NCBI RefSeq assembly: GCF_022538055.1
Contig: NZ_JAKZAM010000038.1
Coordinates: 1 to 45,373, forward strand
Reading direction: 5' to 3'
Length of the DNA: 45,373 nt
Source of the DNA: Cognataquiflexum nitidum
GTDB lineage: Bacteria > Bacteroidota > Bacteroidia > Cytophagales > Cyclobacteriaceae
The position numbers and the translations under genes were made by a program. The notes beneath the pieces were generated by a model that was not told where the DNA came from, did not search any database, and worked only from the letters and a program-made list of their open reading frames with translations. How positions within the stretch are numbered: position 1 is the stretch's first letter; each line of letters begins with the position of its first letter. Of the stretch, positions 15,715 through 24,901 are shown one piece after another.

Positions 15715-15960
15715 TTTCAGAATAGGTAAAGACGATTGGTATCGCGTCATTCTGAACGGCAGCTTGCGAATCCCGACAGCTGTACGGGTGAAGAATCTCT
15801 TTATTAAATGAGAATCTTCGCTTCACTACCAATGACGTGAATCTCTTGGTCGTCACACTTCTCCACCGCGGCGGAGAAGTGTCTCCTTATTCAAAGAGCT
15901 TTCATCCCCGTACCTCGGATTCAAGATGACACAACAACCGTCATTCCATTTCTGAACATT
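15715..15960. repeat. hairpin-rich intergenic repeat region
   Basis: Between the hydrolase gene and the amidohydrolase gene (15589-16066) there is no ORF worth calling. It contains a 28-bp near-perfect palindrome at 15855-15882 (arms ACACTTCTCC and GGAGAAGTGT around CCGCGG) and a longer imperfect inverted repeat at about 15789-15826 (GTGAAGAATCTC versus GAGAATCTTC..CTTCAC). Phrases such as CATTCTGAAC and GTGAAGAATCTC are typical of dispersed intergenic repeats in this phylum, from general recall. Confidence 0.6.
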
Positions 15961-16020
15961 AACAAAATGTTGAAAACTCAGAGTGACGATTCCGATAAAT
16001 ACGTCATTGGTAGCTTACTT

Positions 16021-16062
16021 GGTTCTTGGTACTTGGTTCTTGGTACTTGGTTCTTGGTACTC
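16021..16062 (+). repeat. 14-bp tandem repeat, three copies
   Basis: GGTTCTTGGTACTT occurs three times head to tail (the last with C at the final base), just 5 bp beyond the stop codon of the amidohydrolase gene. Confidence 0.85.
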
Positions 16063-16066
16063 AATT

Positions 16067-17659
16067 TCACCAATCCAAACCCGGCTGTTTTAATTTCCTG
16101 GATTCTTCCCGGTCCTTGTGCTGTTGTACCAAAGTACGTACATCCTGCAAGAGTTGTTTGGCATCATAGACTATCCCATCTTTCACAGTATATTTTACGC
16201 CTCCAACCCTGATCGGTTCATTGTTTTCATCAATCCGGATGGCGCCGGTGCCATATAAAACCTTGAGATTCTGAAGTGGATTTTCTTCCAAAATCACAAA
16301 GTCTGCCAACTTCCCAACTTCCACAGTTCCGATTTCATTTTCCATCCCCAAAGCCTCCGCGGCATACATGGTCGAGGATCTGATGACTTCCAATGGATGA
16401 AATCCTGCTTCCCTGAGCAATTCCATTTCTCTGATAAAGGCAAAACCATACAATTGATAAATAAAGCCAGAATCCGAGCCGGTGGTCACACGGCCTCCAC
16501 GGTTTTTGTATTCATTGACAAAGGTCATCCAAAGTTGGTAATTTTCCTTCCATTGGATTTCCTCTTCTGTAGTCCAATCAAACCAATAGGATCCGTGGGA
16601 CTCGCGGCTCGGCTTATAAAAACGCCATAAGGAAGGAAGCGTATATTCCTCATGCCACTCGGCCCTTCTTGCACGCATCAAATCCCTGTTTGCCTCATAG
16701 ATATTAAATGTAGGGTCCAATGTAAAATCCAGGTCCAAAAGCTCCTGCATTACTTTGTTCCAATGATCTGAATATGGCGGCGCAGCCTGCTTCCAAAGCT
16801 TTCCTGCTTCAGCAAAACGGTGCTGTTCATTCTGATAATTATAATCCAGCCTGTAATCCTGAATGGTCCTATCAGCAAAAAGAGCTTCAGGAAGTCCATA
16901 CCAATGCTCCATCGTAGTCAGTCCAGCCCTTGCAGAATGGAGGACATTCCATCTTGCCACGTCCATCTGCGCATGATGCATTGAAGACCTCAAACCGATT
17001 CTTTTATTTTCTTCCAAAGCCGCCTGCATTACTTCCGGTTTTGCACCAAAGAATTTGATGCCGTCAGCTCCTTTTTTGGCATTGTCATTAACCCAAGCCT
17101 TGGCTTCAGCAGCATTGGTTATGGGTTTTTCTGAACCTTGCCCAAAACTGGTGTACGCAAACAAACGCGGTGCGGTAATGGTGTTGGCTAAGGATTTTTT
17201 CTTATGGTCAAGCACCCAACTCAATCCATTACTTGCAGAAGGGTCTTTTACAGTAGTGATGCCATGTGACATCCAAAGTTTGAAAACATATTCGGCGGGA
17301 GTACCCTGTCCAGATCCTCCGATATGCCCGTGCATGTCTATAAAACCCGGCAAAAGGTAATTTCCCTCCAATTCCATCACTTTGTCATTAGGGCCGGCTT
17401 TAGGCCTTCGGTCTTCTTTGATAGGAATGCCGGGATATCCTACGACTTTTATTTCTGTGATTCTGTTTTTTTGTACTACAATATCTACAGGACCAATTGG
17501 AGGTGAACCTGTCCCATCTATCAATGTTACTCCCCGAAGAATCAGCTTGTCATAAGGGCCTTCACCTTCCTTTCTATCAGGAGAAGGCATAATCCGGGAA
17601 AAAATCTCTGAGGCAAATAAAAAGAAGCTGAAAGCAAATAGAATTAATGTTTTTTTCAT
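16067..17659 (-). CDS. secreted amidohydrolase family protein
   Basis: Start set at 17659, giving MKKTLILFAFSFFLFASEIF, a clear signal peptide; the longer frame to 17719 would hide it. 530 residues. The metal-dependent hydrolase fold is shown by ILRGVTLIDGTG (beta-sandwich entry), GFIDMHGHIGG with the HxH pair (His110, His112), a later TTGSDSGF carrying the catalytic Asp, and the return sandwich GKLADFVILEENPLQNL. Imidazolonepropionase, dipeptidase and prolidase-like members share this plan, so the substrate is unknown, but a periplasmic peptide or amide is likely. Transcribed alone, downstream of a beta-barrel gene with a terminator in between. Confidence 0.85.
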   Translation of the reverse strand: MKKTLILFAFSFFLFASEIFSRIMPSPDRKEGEGPYDKLILRGVTLIDGTGSPPIGPVDIVVQKNRITEIKVVGYPGIPIKEDRRPKAGPNDKVMELEGNYLLPGFIDMHGHIGGSGQGTPAEYVFKLWMSHGITTVKDPSASNGLSWVLDHKKKSLANTITAPRLFAYTSFGQGSEKPITNAAEAKAWVNDNAKKGADGIKFFGAKPEVMQAALEENKRIGLRSSMHHAQMDVARWNVLHSARAGLTTMEHWYGLPEALFADRTIQDYRLDYNYQNEQHRFAEAGKLWKQAAPPYSDHWNKVMQELLDLDFTLDPTFNIYEANRDLMRARRAEWHEEYTLPSLWRFYKPSRESHGSYWFDWTTEEEIQWKENYQLWMTFVNEYKNRGGRVTTGSDSGFIYQLYGFAFIREMELLREAGFHPLEVIRSSTMYAAEALGMENEIGTVEVGKLADFVILEENPLQNLKVLYGTGAIRIDENNEPIRVGGVKYTVKDGIVYDAKQLLQDVRTLVQQHKDREESRKLKQPGLDW

Positions 17660-17703
17660 GGCTAGTGGATTTGACAGGAACAAAATAATCCTTTTCCATC
17701 CAA

Positions 17704-17742
17704 TAAAAAAACCGACCATCCCAATGAAAAGGATAGTCGGTT
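17704..17742 (-). terminator. terminator after the beta-barrel protein gene
   Basis: Stem 17710-17719 with 17733-17742 (10 bp, one mismatch), followed on the minus strand by a run of seven T. Confidence 0.8.
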
Positions 17743-17765
17743 ATGTCAAATAGGAGGTCTATATT

Positions 17766-18215
17766 TTATTCTTTTTCCTTCCTGAAAGTGTAGCGCAGAC
17801 CGATATTTCCTCTAAACCCAATCATTCCAATATCAAAATTTACATTGGGTGTAGCTTCAATTAAAATTGAGAAATTTTTATGTTCTTGAATGGGTTTAAA
17901 AGTCAACCCAAAAGGCAATCCAACTCTTGCGCCTCCATTTTCAAATACGCCTATCATTACTCCTGCATGCAAATTAACCCAATCAGACCTCTTAAAATTT
18001 CGATGAAACATTCCTTCGACTCCAAGAGGAAAATCAAGTAGATCTGTTGCTAAGAACCTCAATTCGCCGAAATACTTTTTCTCAATATCGGTTCCAACTC
18101 CGATTTGGCTAAATAGGCCACTATTGTACACACCAACATGGACTTGGGCCTGAGCCTGAATGGAAATGAAAAGTCCAAAAATCAAAATAATGGTAAAAGA
18201 TCTGAATTTATTCAT
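17766..18215 (-). CDS. small outer-membrane beta-barrel protein
   Basis: 149 residues with a signal peptide ending in QAQA (about residue 23). The mature part has alternating hydrophobic and polar residues in repeated strands (HVGVYNSGLFSQIGVGTDI, FGELRFLATDL, FSILIEATPNVNFDI) and ends in GNIGLRYTFRKEKE, as in small eight-stranded outer-membrane barrels. No known ligand. It stands alone, with a good promoter 29 bp upstream and a terminator downstream. Confidence 0.8.
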   Translation of the reverse strand: MNKFRSFTIILIFGLFISIQAQAQVHVGVYNSGLFSQIGVGTDIEKKYFGELRFLATDLLDFPLGVEGMFHRNFKRSDWVNLHAGVMIGVFENGGARVGLPFGLTFKPIQEHKNFSILIEATPNVNFDIGMIGFRGNIGLRYTFRKEKE

Positions 18216-18243
18216 GTTTTTTATCGGTTTGATTTATATAAGA

Positions 18244-18273
18244 CAAAAATAGTTTTTAATTCCAATCTACCAA
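18244..18273 (-). promoter_or_regulatory. promoter of the beta-barrel gene
   Basis: On the minus strand TTG (18273-18271) and TATTTTTG (18251-18244) are 19 bases apart, fitting the Bacteroidota sigma-A pattern, 29 bases before the ATG. Confidence 0.75.
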
Positions 18274-18301
18274 AAGGAAAGTTGATTATCCCAAAGCGGA
18301 C

Positions 18302-18341
18302 AAAAAAAAAAGGGCCTTTGAGAATTTTATTCCCAAAGGCC
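18302..18341 (-). terminator. terminator downstream of the ABC exporter operon
   Basis: GGCCTTTG (18313-18320) pairs with CAAAGGCC (18334-18341); on the minus strand a long T-run follows. It is the first good terminator after the permease gene, which ends at 18518. The roughly 170 bp between hold nothing else. Confidence 0.8.
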
Positions 18342-18517
18342 ATATTTCCATTTTATCAGTATTCATTATTTTATTAACAATTTTGCCAGAAGCAGTCAAA
18401 ATCAAACTCAACCTTGATTTCGGAAATAATATCCACAAATATCAAATATCAATGAATATCTAAACTGAGAATTGAGGTTAAATGCAGTAGTTGCAAAATT
18501 CATTACATCAATAAAAC

Positions 18518-21037
18518 TTAGCCCCTCAAAATCTCCATCGGAGGCATCTTCACGATTTTGCGTCCATTGAGCCAACCTAGTAGAATGGTCAATGCAGTAA
18601 TGGCTACATAAACTACCAAGGCTTCTTTGTATGCGCCTCTAAATGGCAATTCAAACACGAACTCACTTAGCAACCATGTTGCCAAAAAGGAAAGCAAAAT
18701 CCCGCTCAACGAAGCCAAAGAGCCCAAAAAGAAATATTCCAAGGTATTGATCTTGCTGACCAATCCGCTATCTGCACCGAGTGTCCGTAGCAAAATACTT
18801 TCCCGCATCCTTTGATACTTGCTGATAATTAGCGAACTGATCAAAACCAAAATCCCGGTAATGATACTGAAGAACGCCATGAATTGGATCACAAAGCTGA
18901 TCTTGCCGAGGATTTCTTCCAAGGTTTCTACTATGGCCCCTAGGTTGATCACGGAGATATTTGGAAACTCTCTCACAATCTCCGATTGCACATCCGCGGC
19001 CTGTCGGTCATTTTTGGTTTTGGTAATCAGCACGTGAAACTTCGGCGCATTGTTCAACACATTTTCTGGAAATAAAACAAGAAAATTGGTCAAGACCTGA
19101 TTGAACTTCACATCCCGAAAACTTCCAACATAGGTTTTGATGGGCCTTCCCTGCACATTGAAGATGATTTCATCACCCAAATTGATTCCGGTCCGCATGG
19201 CGTAGCCTTGGTCAAAGGAAACAAATACAGAATCTCCGGGATTGGTCACTTTCCTTAGGTCTCCGCTCAACAGTCTTTCAGAACTGATCAAAGTGTCTCT
19301 GTAGGTCACCCTAAATTCCCTGTTGTATAATCCCCGAGATCGCTTCTCTTCCTCAGGCAAAGTGTCATTTCCTTTTTTGGTAAGGCCGTTGATTGACTCC
19401 AATCCCATAGTAACAATAGGCACCTGCTGCATGATGGGCAGGTCTTTACTTCTGATCTTATCAGCTACAGCTTCTACCTGATGCGTTTGGATGTCAAAAA
19501 GCAGCATATTGGGTTGGTCTTTTTTGTCTGCAAACTTGGCTTCATCCAACAACTGGTTTTGGACAAAAAACAAGGTACTGATCATGGCTGTACCCAATCC
19601 GATTGTCGCAATCAGGGAAACGGTTTGGTTGTTTGGTCGATACAAATTAGCCAAAGATTGTCTGATAGGATACTGTAGTGAAATCGGCAGAAACTTCCTG
19701 ATCAACCACATGATCCCAATCGCAACAGTCCAAAGAATCAGGAAGGCAAAGACAACGAAGCCGGTAAAACCGAGTGCTTGCTTCCATCCATTGAGCAGGT
19801 AAAAGCTAAACCCGAAGACAAACAAAAGAATGCCAAACACAACCGCCCAACGCAAGGGATCCTTGTTGATCTTGGTTTCTCCTTCTTCAGGCCGCAAAGT
19901 AGCCATCGGAGAAACCTTTCTGATTTTCAACAAAGGCAACAAGGCAAATAAAATAGATACCAACAATCCGGTGATTACCCCAAAGCCTACACTTTTCCAA
20001 GAAAGTGCAATGGCGACATCCACCGGAAGGAAATCTGCAAAAACTGCCGGTAAAATAAACTGCAAAAGGCTTCCTAAAAGTGATCCAAACAACGCGCCTG
20101 CCAAACCCATAACCACGATCTGAACCAGATAAATTTTCATCGCAGTCCAAGCTGAAACCCCAAGACATCTCAGTACTGCCACGGAAGCTAATTTTTCCTT
20201 TACAAATACATTAACGGCGCTCGCGACACCCACACAACCTAAAAGCAAGGCAATGAAAGCCACCAAACTCAGAAAGTTGGATAGGTTTTGGAAGGAACGT
20301 CCCGTCTGCCTTTTCCGGTCTTCAATGGTATCGGCATCGACTTTTTCTTCCTCCCATTGCTCCTCGTATTTCTTCACCACGTCATCAGGATTGGTCAAGT
20401 CATCCAATTGATAATACCTGACATATTCAAGCCTGCTGCCGTATTGGATCAGCCCGGTGGCCTCCACGTATTCCATCGGAATGTACACAGCAGGTGCGAC
20501 AGTGGCTGTAATCCCGGTTTGTCCCGGAACTTTCTGCAATTCTCCTTCTATATAAAAAGAAAGATTACCCACTTTGATGCTATCCCCAATTACGGCATTG
20601 AATTGTGCCATGAGGAGTTTTTCTACCAAAGCCCTTTTACCTCCTTTTCGAAAGGAAGCTTCTGCTTCAGCGGGGATGGTTTCTAATTTTCCATAGAAAG
20701 GAAAATCTCCTTCAAGTGCCCTAACCTGCGTTAGCCGGCTTGCACCTGTGGAAGGGAATGCGACCATACTGGCAAAATTGATTTCTTCTGCGGTAGCAAT
20801 GGCCAAAGAATCGGTAGGCTGTAGCCCAAGAGGCTTGTTATTTTCCAAGACCAAATCAGCACCCACAAGTTCTTTGGATTGTTGGTCGATTCCCTTTTTG
20901 AGGTTTTCACCAAAGGAACTGATGCCTACCAAAGCCGCAATTCCTACGACCATGGAAGAAACAAAAAGAAGGAGCCTTGAGAAATTTTTTCTAAAATCTC
21001 TGAAGGCCATTTTTAAAATCCATGAAAAATCAGACAT
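18518..21037 (-). CDS. ABC transporter permease, FtsX/YbbP-like
   Basis: 839-residue inner-membrane permease of the MacB/FtsX superfamily. The N-terminal helix lies at about 22-43 (LLLFVSSMVVGIAALVGIS), followed by a large periplasmic domain, a group of three helices, a second periplasmic domain, and a final helix group ending with NGRKIVKMPPMEILRG, the typical FtsX-family tail. The doubled layout matches YbbP. The start overlaps the ATPase gene by 8 bases. With the divergent TesA-like esterase gene, the set reproduces the E. coli tesA / ybbA-ybbP arrangement. Likely role: export or extraction of a lipid or hydrophobic compound from the membrane; the substrate is unknown. Confidence 0.9.
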   Translation of the reverse strand: MSDFSWILKMAFRDFRKNFSRLLLFVSSMVVGIAALVGISSFGENLKKGIDQQSKELVGADLVLENNKPLGLQPTDSLAIATAEEINFASMVAFPSTGASRLTQVRALEGDFPFYGKLETIPAEAEASFRKGGKRALVEKLLMAQFNAVIGDSIKVGNLSFYIEGELQKVPGQTGITATVAPAVYIPMEYVEATGLIQYGSRLEYVRYYQLDDLTNPDDVVKKYEEQWEEEKVDADTIEDRKRQTGRSFQNLSNFLSLVAFIALLLGCVGVASAVNVFVKEKLASVAVLRCLGVSAWTAMKIYLVQIVVMGLAGALFGSLLGSLLQFILPAVFADFLPVDVAIALSWKSVGFGVITGLLVSILFALLPLLKIRKVSPMATLRPEEGETKINKDPLRWAVVFGILLFVFGFSFYLLNGWKQALGFTGFVVFAFLILWTVAIGIMWLIRKFLPISLQYPIRQSLANLYRPNNQTVSLIATIGLGTAMISTLFFVQNQLLDEAKFADKKDQPNMLLFDIQTHQVEAVADKIRSKDLPIMQQVPIVTMGLESINGLTKKGNDTLPEEEKRSRGLYNREFRVTYRDTLISSERLLSGDLRKVTNPGDSVFVSFDQGYAMRTGINLGDEIIFNVQGRPIKTYVGSFRDVKFNQVLTNFLVLFPENVLNNAPKFHVLITKTKNDRQAADVQSEIVREFPNISVINLGAIVETLEEILGKISFVIQFMAFFSIITGILVLISSLIISKYQRMRESILLRTLGADSGLVSKINTLEYFFLGSLASLSGILLSFLATWLLSEFVFELPFRGAYKEALVVYVAITALTILLGWLNGRKIVKMPPMEILRG

Positions 21038-21707
21038 GGCTGCCCTCCTGGATTTTACCGCCTTTGATGTTGATGATGCGGTTTGTTCGCTTGGCCAATT
21101 CCGGATCGTGGGTGACCAATATGAGTGTGGTGCCTAGTTCCTTGTTCATATCAAAAATAAGGTCTTCGATCATCTCACCGGTTTCGGTATCCAAGTTTCC
21201 GGTAGGTTCATCAGCAAACAATATCTTCGGTTCATTGGCAAAGGCCCTTGCTATAGACACACGCTGTTGCTCTCCACCAGAAAGCTGAGAAGGATAATGG
21301 GTAACCCGATCTCCCAATCCCACTTTGGTCAGTAACTCCGTAGCTTTTGCTTTTGCATCCTTTCTTTTCTTTAATTCAAGAGGTACCATCACATTTTCCA
21401 AGGCGGTAAGGGTAGGAAGCAATTGGAAATTCTGAAAAATGAATCCGATGTTTTTACTCCTTACTTCAGCCCTTTGGTCTTCGGACAGCTTTTCGAAGGC
21501 ATTTCCTGCCAAAACCACAGATCCCGTACTTGCGGAGTCTAATCCTGCACAGAGTCCGAGCAGCGTGGTTTTTCCACTTCCCGAAGGGCCTACGATGGAG
21601 ATGCTTTCTCCTGCTTGGATATCAAAATTGACCTGGTCTAAAACAGTTAGTTTTCTTGTGCCGCTTTGGTAGGTTTTGGACACATCCTTTACACTCAATA
21701 TGCTCAT
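21030..21707 (-). CDS. ABC transporter ATP-binding protein, YbbA/LolD-like
   Basis: 225-residue ATPase of the MacB/LolD type. Walker A GPSGSGKTT (40-48), signature LSGGEQQR (142-149), Walker B ILFADEP (162-168) and the H-loop in LVTHDPELA are intact. It energises the permease encoded immediately downstream with an 8-base overlap. YbbA is favoured over LolD because of the large YbbP-like permease and the divergent tesA-like gene. Confidence 0.93.
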   Translation of the reverse strand: MSILSVKDVSKTYQSGTRKLTVLDQVNFDIQAGESISIVGPSGSGKTTLLGLCAGLDSASTGSVVLAGNAFEKLSEDQRAEVRSKNIGFIFQNFQLLPTLTALENVMVPLELKKRKDAKAKATELLTKVGLGDRVTHYPSQLSGGEQQRVSIARAFANEPKILFADEPTGNLDTETGEMIEDLIFDMNKELGTTLILVTHDPELAKRTNRIINIKGGKIQEGSHV

Positions 21708-21800
21708 AAAAATCTTTGTGGATTGGTTTTGACAATAACACCATCAAACGGCCAAATGGTTTGATTCGTTGGGTTTAAATATAAAAGGAAAGGATGGGGT

Positions 21801-21832
21801 TTGAACAAAATAGCTGAAAAATTGTAGATTTG
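21801..21832 (+). promoter_or_regulatory. promoter of the TesA-like gene
   Basis: TTG (21801-21803) and TAGATTTG (21825-21832), 21 bases apart, 19 bases before the ATG. The transcript leader would be very short. Confidence 0.7.
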
Positions 21833-21851
21833 ATGGTAACAAGAATAAAAA

Positions 21852-22520
21852 ATGAAAACATTCAGTAATTACTCAATTCTTTTATTGTTGGTTTTTTCAA
21901 TTGCCTGCAGTTCAAAAAACGAAAAAACATCTGAATCTGAATCAACCTCAAAAACTGAAACAGTTCAATCAAAAAAACTAATCCTCTTTTTCGGGAACAG
22001 CCTCACAGCAGGATATGGGATTGAGGCTGAGGATGCTTTCCCAGGATTGACTGCCGCTAGGATAGACAGTCTTGGCTTGGATTACAGGGTTATCAATGCC
22101 GGATTGAGTGGAGAAACGACAGCTAGCGGATTGAGCCGTTTGGATTGGTTTTTGGAAGAACGACCGGCAATTTTTATTTTAGAATTAGGCGGAAATGATG
22201 GTTTACGCGGAATTACTCCATCGGAGACCAAGAAAAACCTGAAAGGAATCATCCAATTGGTGCGGGGAAAATATCCTGAAACGGTTATTGTTTTAGCAGG
22301 AATGCAGATTCCGCCCAATATGGGACAGGAATACACCAAAGAATTTTCAGAATTATTTCCCCAAGTAGCTGCTGATGAAAATGTCGAATTGATTCCATTT
22401 TTATTGGAAGGTGTGGCAGGGAACCCTGACCTCAACCTACCCGATGGAATCCATCCTACCGAAGAGGGACATTTGATAGTTTTTGAAACTATTTGGGTCA
22501 CGCTCAAAAACCTTCTTTGA
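21852..22520 (+). CDS. SGNH/GDSL arylesterase, TesA-like lipoprotein
   Basis: 222 residues. Residues 1-19 are a lipoprotein signal ending SIAC (Cys19), then a Ser/Thr/Glu linker. The SGNH blocks are complete: FGNSLTAGYG with nucleophile Ser50, the glycine in GLSGETT, GGND with Asn115, and DGIHPTEEGH with Asp198 and His201. E. coli TesA is a periplasmic lysophospholipase/thioesterase; here lipid anchoring replaces free secretion. It is divergent from the YbbA/YbbP-like exporter genes with 144 bp between, as in Proteobacteria, which argues for a functional link between ester hydrolysis and the exporter. Confidence 0.92.
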   Translation: MKTFSNYSILLLLVFSIACSSKNEKTSESESTSKTETVQSKKLILFFGNSLTAGYGIEAEDAFPGLTAARIDSLGLDYRVINAGLSGETTASGLSRLDWFLEERPAIFILELGGNDGLRGITPSETKKNLKGIIQLVRGKYPETVIVLAGMQIPPNMGQEYTKEFSELFPQVAADENVELIPFLLEGVAGNPDLNLPDGIHPTEEGHLIVFETIWVTLKNLL

Positions 22521-22678
22521 AACCTCTATTTGTCAATAATCATTTTAGGTGAAGTCATTAAAATGCCTTTATTTATAAATTAACGGTCTTTTCTATCGTT
22601 TTTCCCACATTTCAGGTATAAATGTTTATTTTTGGGTGAATTTGTAAATTTTTATTTCATCCCCAAACCATTTCCTGA

Positions 22679-23650
22679 ATGAAAAAGCTTTTAAAAATTG
22701 TTGCGTACTTGGTGACAGCCTTGGTAATTGTAATTATTGGAGCCGTGGCCTATGTGTCTTTTGCCTTGCCCAATGTGGGGCCCGCGGATCCGGAATTTAA
22801 AGTGGAGATCACGCCAGAGAAAATTGAACATGGCAAATACTTGGCAAACCATGTGATGGTGTGTATCGACTGCCATTCCAAAAGAGATTTCAGCCTCTTT
22901 TCAGCACCCCCGGTTCCGGGAACAGAAGCGACAGGGGGAGAAAGATTCGATGCTACGATGGGATTTCCCGGAGTATTTATTTCTCCGAATATCACACCAT
23001 TTGGAATCGGGGAATGGACAGACGGTGAATTATTCAGGTTGATTACCACAGGAGTAAGGCGAGATGGAACTCCCATCTTCCCAATCATGCCTTACTACAG
23101 TTATGGGAAAATGGACGTGGAAGATATTGAGGCTGTAATCGCATACATCAGAAGCCTAGAACCAGTGGAAACAAGCCATCCCGAATCCAAACCTGATTTT
23201 CCGTTTAACCTCATCATGAGAACGATGCCGGCTGAAGCTTCATTAACCAAAAGACCTGATCCAAACAATCAGGTAGCTTATGGAGGATACTTAGTCACAG
23301 CAAGCGCTTGTGCGGATTGTCATACCAAATTCGAGGATGGTGCCTACGTCGGAGAACCACTTGCAGGAGGCCGGGAATTTGCCTTTCCCGATGGCATACT
23401 TTCTACTTCTAATTTAACCCCACATGCGACAGGGTTGGGGAATTGGACAGAGGAGATGTTTGTACAGCGATTTAAAATGTACGGAGAAAACTATACCGCA
23501 GAAAAACTCAATCCGGGAGATTTGCAGAGTATTATGCCTTGGGTGATGTATGCGGGGATGAAGGAGGAGGACCTAAAAGCCATTTTTGCTTACCTTCAAT
23601 CTCTACCACCTACAGAAAACCCCATAGAAAAATTCAAGCCGAAAAGTTAA
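22679..23650 (+). CDS. membrane-anchored dihaem cytochrome c
   Basis: 323 residues. One uncleaved N-terminal membrane helix (about 8-29) anchors two cytochrome c domains in the periplasm. Haem sites are CIDCH (62-66) and CADCH (211-215); probable axial Met residues are Met138 (PIMPYY) and Met286 (SIMPWVM). Domain plan is that of electron-transfer subunits such as those paired with dehydrogenases. No oxidase or dehydrogenase gene is adjacent, so the partner is unknown. Single gene with a terminator close behind. Confidence 0.9.
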   Translation: MKKLLKIVAYLVTALVIVIIGAVAYVSFALPNVGPADPEFKVEITPEKIEHGKYLANHVMVCIDCHSKRDFSLFSAPPVPGTEATGGERFDATMGFPGVFISPNITPFGIGEWTDGELFRLITTGVRRDGTPIFPIMPYYSYGKMDVEDIEAVIAYIRSLEPVETSHPESKPDFPFNLIMRTMPAEASLTKRPDPNNQVAYGGYLVTASACADCHTKFEDGAYVGEPLAGGREFAFPDGILSTSNLTPHATGLGNWTEEMFVQRFKMYGENYTAEKLNPGDLQSIMPWVMYAGMKEEDLKAIFAYLQSLPPTENPIEKFKPKS

Positions 23651-23657
23651 ATTAAAT

Positions 23658-23688
23658 TAAGGCAACCAAAATGGCTGCCTTAATTTTT
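23658..23688 (+). terminator. terminator of the cytochrome gene
   Basis: TAAGGCA (23658-23664) pairs with TGCCTTA (23676-23682), and the stem continues after a one-base mismatch; a short T-rich tail follows. Confidence 0.7.
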
Positions 23689-23702
23689 AATGGCTTTGAA
23701 TT

Positions 23703-24158
23703 TCACCAAGTCTTTTCTTTTGTAAACAAGTCAGCTGTCCTCTGCTCCTTTTTCATGGGCCAAACACTGGAAGGTGTAACACCATCATCTTTGACCTCAT
23801 AACCCATAATTATAATCCCTGATTCGCAATATTGATATTCCATTGCAAGAAATTTTTGTCCCTCATCTCCAATTCTCCTATACGAATCTAAAAGTTTATA
23901 ATTTCGAGACCCTTCACAACTCTCTCTCAAGAATTTTTGGGTATTTTCTATATTCTTTCTGTAGAGTTGTTCGGCCATTGCTCCTGAAAATTCTTTGGAT
24001 GAAACCACAGGGTGCTTCAAAGTTTTTTCCGTGTTGTCAATACTTTTAAAAAGCTTCTTTGAATCCTTCATAGCCAACTTCTCATAGCTTTTGGGGGCGC
24101 AACTAATGACTAGCATCAAGACACTGAGATAAATCAATAATCCTGTTTTGATCTTCAT
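23703..24158 (-). CDS. unknown lipoprotein
   Basis: 151 residues, with signal sequence and lipobox VISC (Cys20). The mature part is helical and charged in the first half (KDSKKLFKSIDNTEKTLKH) and ends with a small region with two further Cys. No family recognised. It converges with the cytochrome gene and is flanked upstream by the non-coding stretch 24159-24462. Confidence 0.7.
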   Translation of the reverse strand: MKIKTGLLIYLSVLMLVISCAPKSYEKLAMKDSKKLFKSIDNTEKTLKHPVVSSKEFSGAMAEQLYRKNIENTQKFLRESCEGSRNYKLLDSYRRIGDEGQKFLAMEYQYCESGIIIMGYEVKDDGVTPSSVWPMKKEQRTADLFTKEKTW

Positions 24159-24462
24159 ACCTTATTAATTTTAAACTAAACAACAACTTAAAAAAAATTA
24201 CAGAACTTTTGACGCGGTTCTTCCAAAAAAAAGGTCTAAAGGTACCTTTAAACTTTGCCTTGTCACCTTGACGGCAGGTCCTAGCCTTGGCGGAAGAGGT
24301 CTGGAAACCTTCAGATTAGAACAGAAATCTCTCCAGATATTCTTATCGGGATCGATATGGCAAGGAGAGACCATTGTCACGATTGATCGAACAATATCAT
24401 TCAAGAGTCCTTTCTAATTTTGCTGTTCTCTCATCTCACGACTCATATCTCACGTCTCACGT
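24159..24462. other. non-coding, repeat-like spacer
   Basis: No gene supported. The middle (about 24200-24400) is GC-richer than nearby spacers, and the only frame across it reads like translated intergenic repeat. The right end (24427-24465) is made of TCTCACGTCT-type short repeats. Confidence 0.5.
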
Positions 24463-24465
24463 CTA
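24427..24465 (+). repeat. CTCACGTCT-type short repeats, copy 1
   Basis: Imperfect units of ATCTCACGTCT type ending TCTCACGTCTAAT, the same ending as at 25731-25766. It touches the stop codon of the YraN gene. Confidence 0.6.
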
Positions 24466-24819
24466 ATAAAAAGCATCTTCAAACTGCTTGAAATTCACAT
24501 TCCCTTTTTGGTCTCTATATACTCCGACGATGTCAAACCGAATATCCTTGTGCCAATCCCTTTCGTAAAGGAAGTTATCAGCGGCTTTGATCAATAGTTT
24601 TCTTTTGGTAGCGTCTACGAATTCCTCCGCATAGCCAAATCCAGTCCCGCTTCGATATTTGACTTCTACAAAAACAAGAATCCCCTTGTGTTTAAAAATA
24701 AGGTCAATTTCGGCATGTCCACTCCGGTAGTTTGCCTCCACAAATTCATATCCTCGCCCCATCAACCAAACTTTGGCCAGGTTCTCAGCTTCGTTTCCTT
24801 TGTCATTGTGTTCTGCCAT
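24463..24819 (-). CDS. YraN / UPF0102 family predicted endonuclease-like protein
   Basis: 118 residues with a restriction-endonuclease-like core: Glu10, then AEIDLIF with Glu37 and Asp39, and FVEVKYR with Glu52 and Lys54, the (D/E)-x(n)-ExK arrangement. Length and motif order match YraN proteins. The cellular role of the family is poorly known; a part in DNA recombination or repair is often suggested. Divergent from lipB with an 82-bp gap. The 3' end runs into a short repeat cluster. Confidence 0.9.
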   Translation of the reverse strand: MAEHNDKGNEAENLAKVWLMGRGYEFVEANYRSGHAEIDLIFKHKGILVFVEVKYRSGTGFGYAEEFVDATKRKLLIKAADNFLYERDWHKDIRFDIVGVYRDQKGNVNFKQFEDAFY

Positions 24820-24901
24820 AGGGATATTTGTTTATTTTTGGGTTATCAAAGAGAACCATCATTTTATGCTTGCTGTTCTCATTTGGATTTAAAGAAAAAC
24901 T

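Noticed and set aside
24198..24404. 68-codon minus-strand frame
   Set aside because: Lies within repeat-like spacer; the product has no hydrophobic core pattern and reads like translated intergenic repeat.
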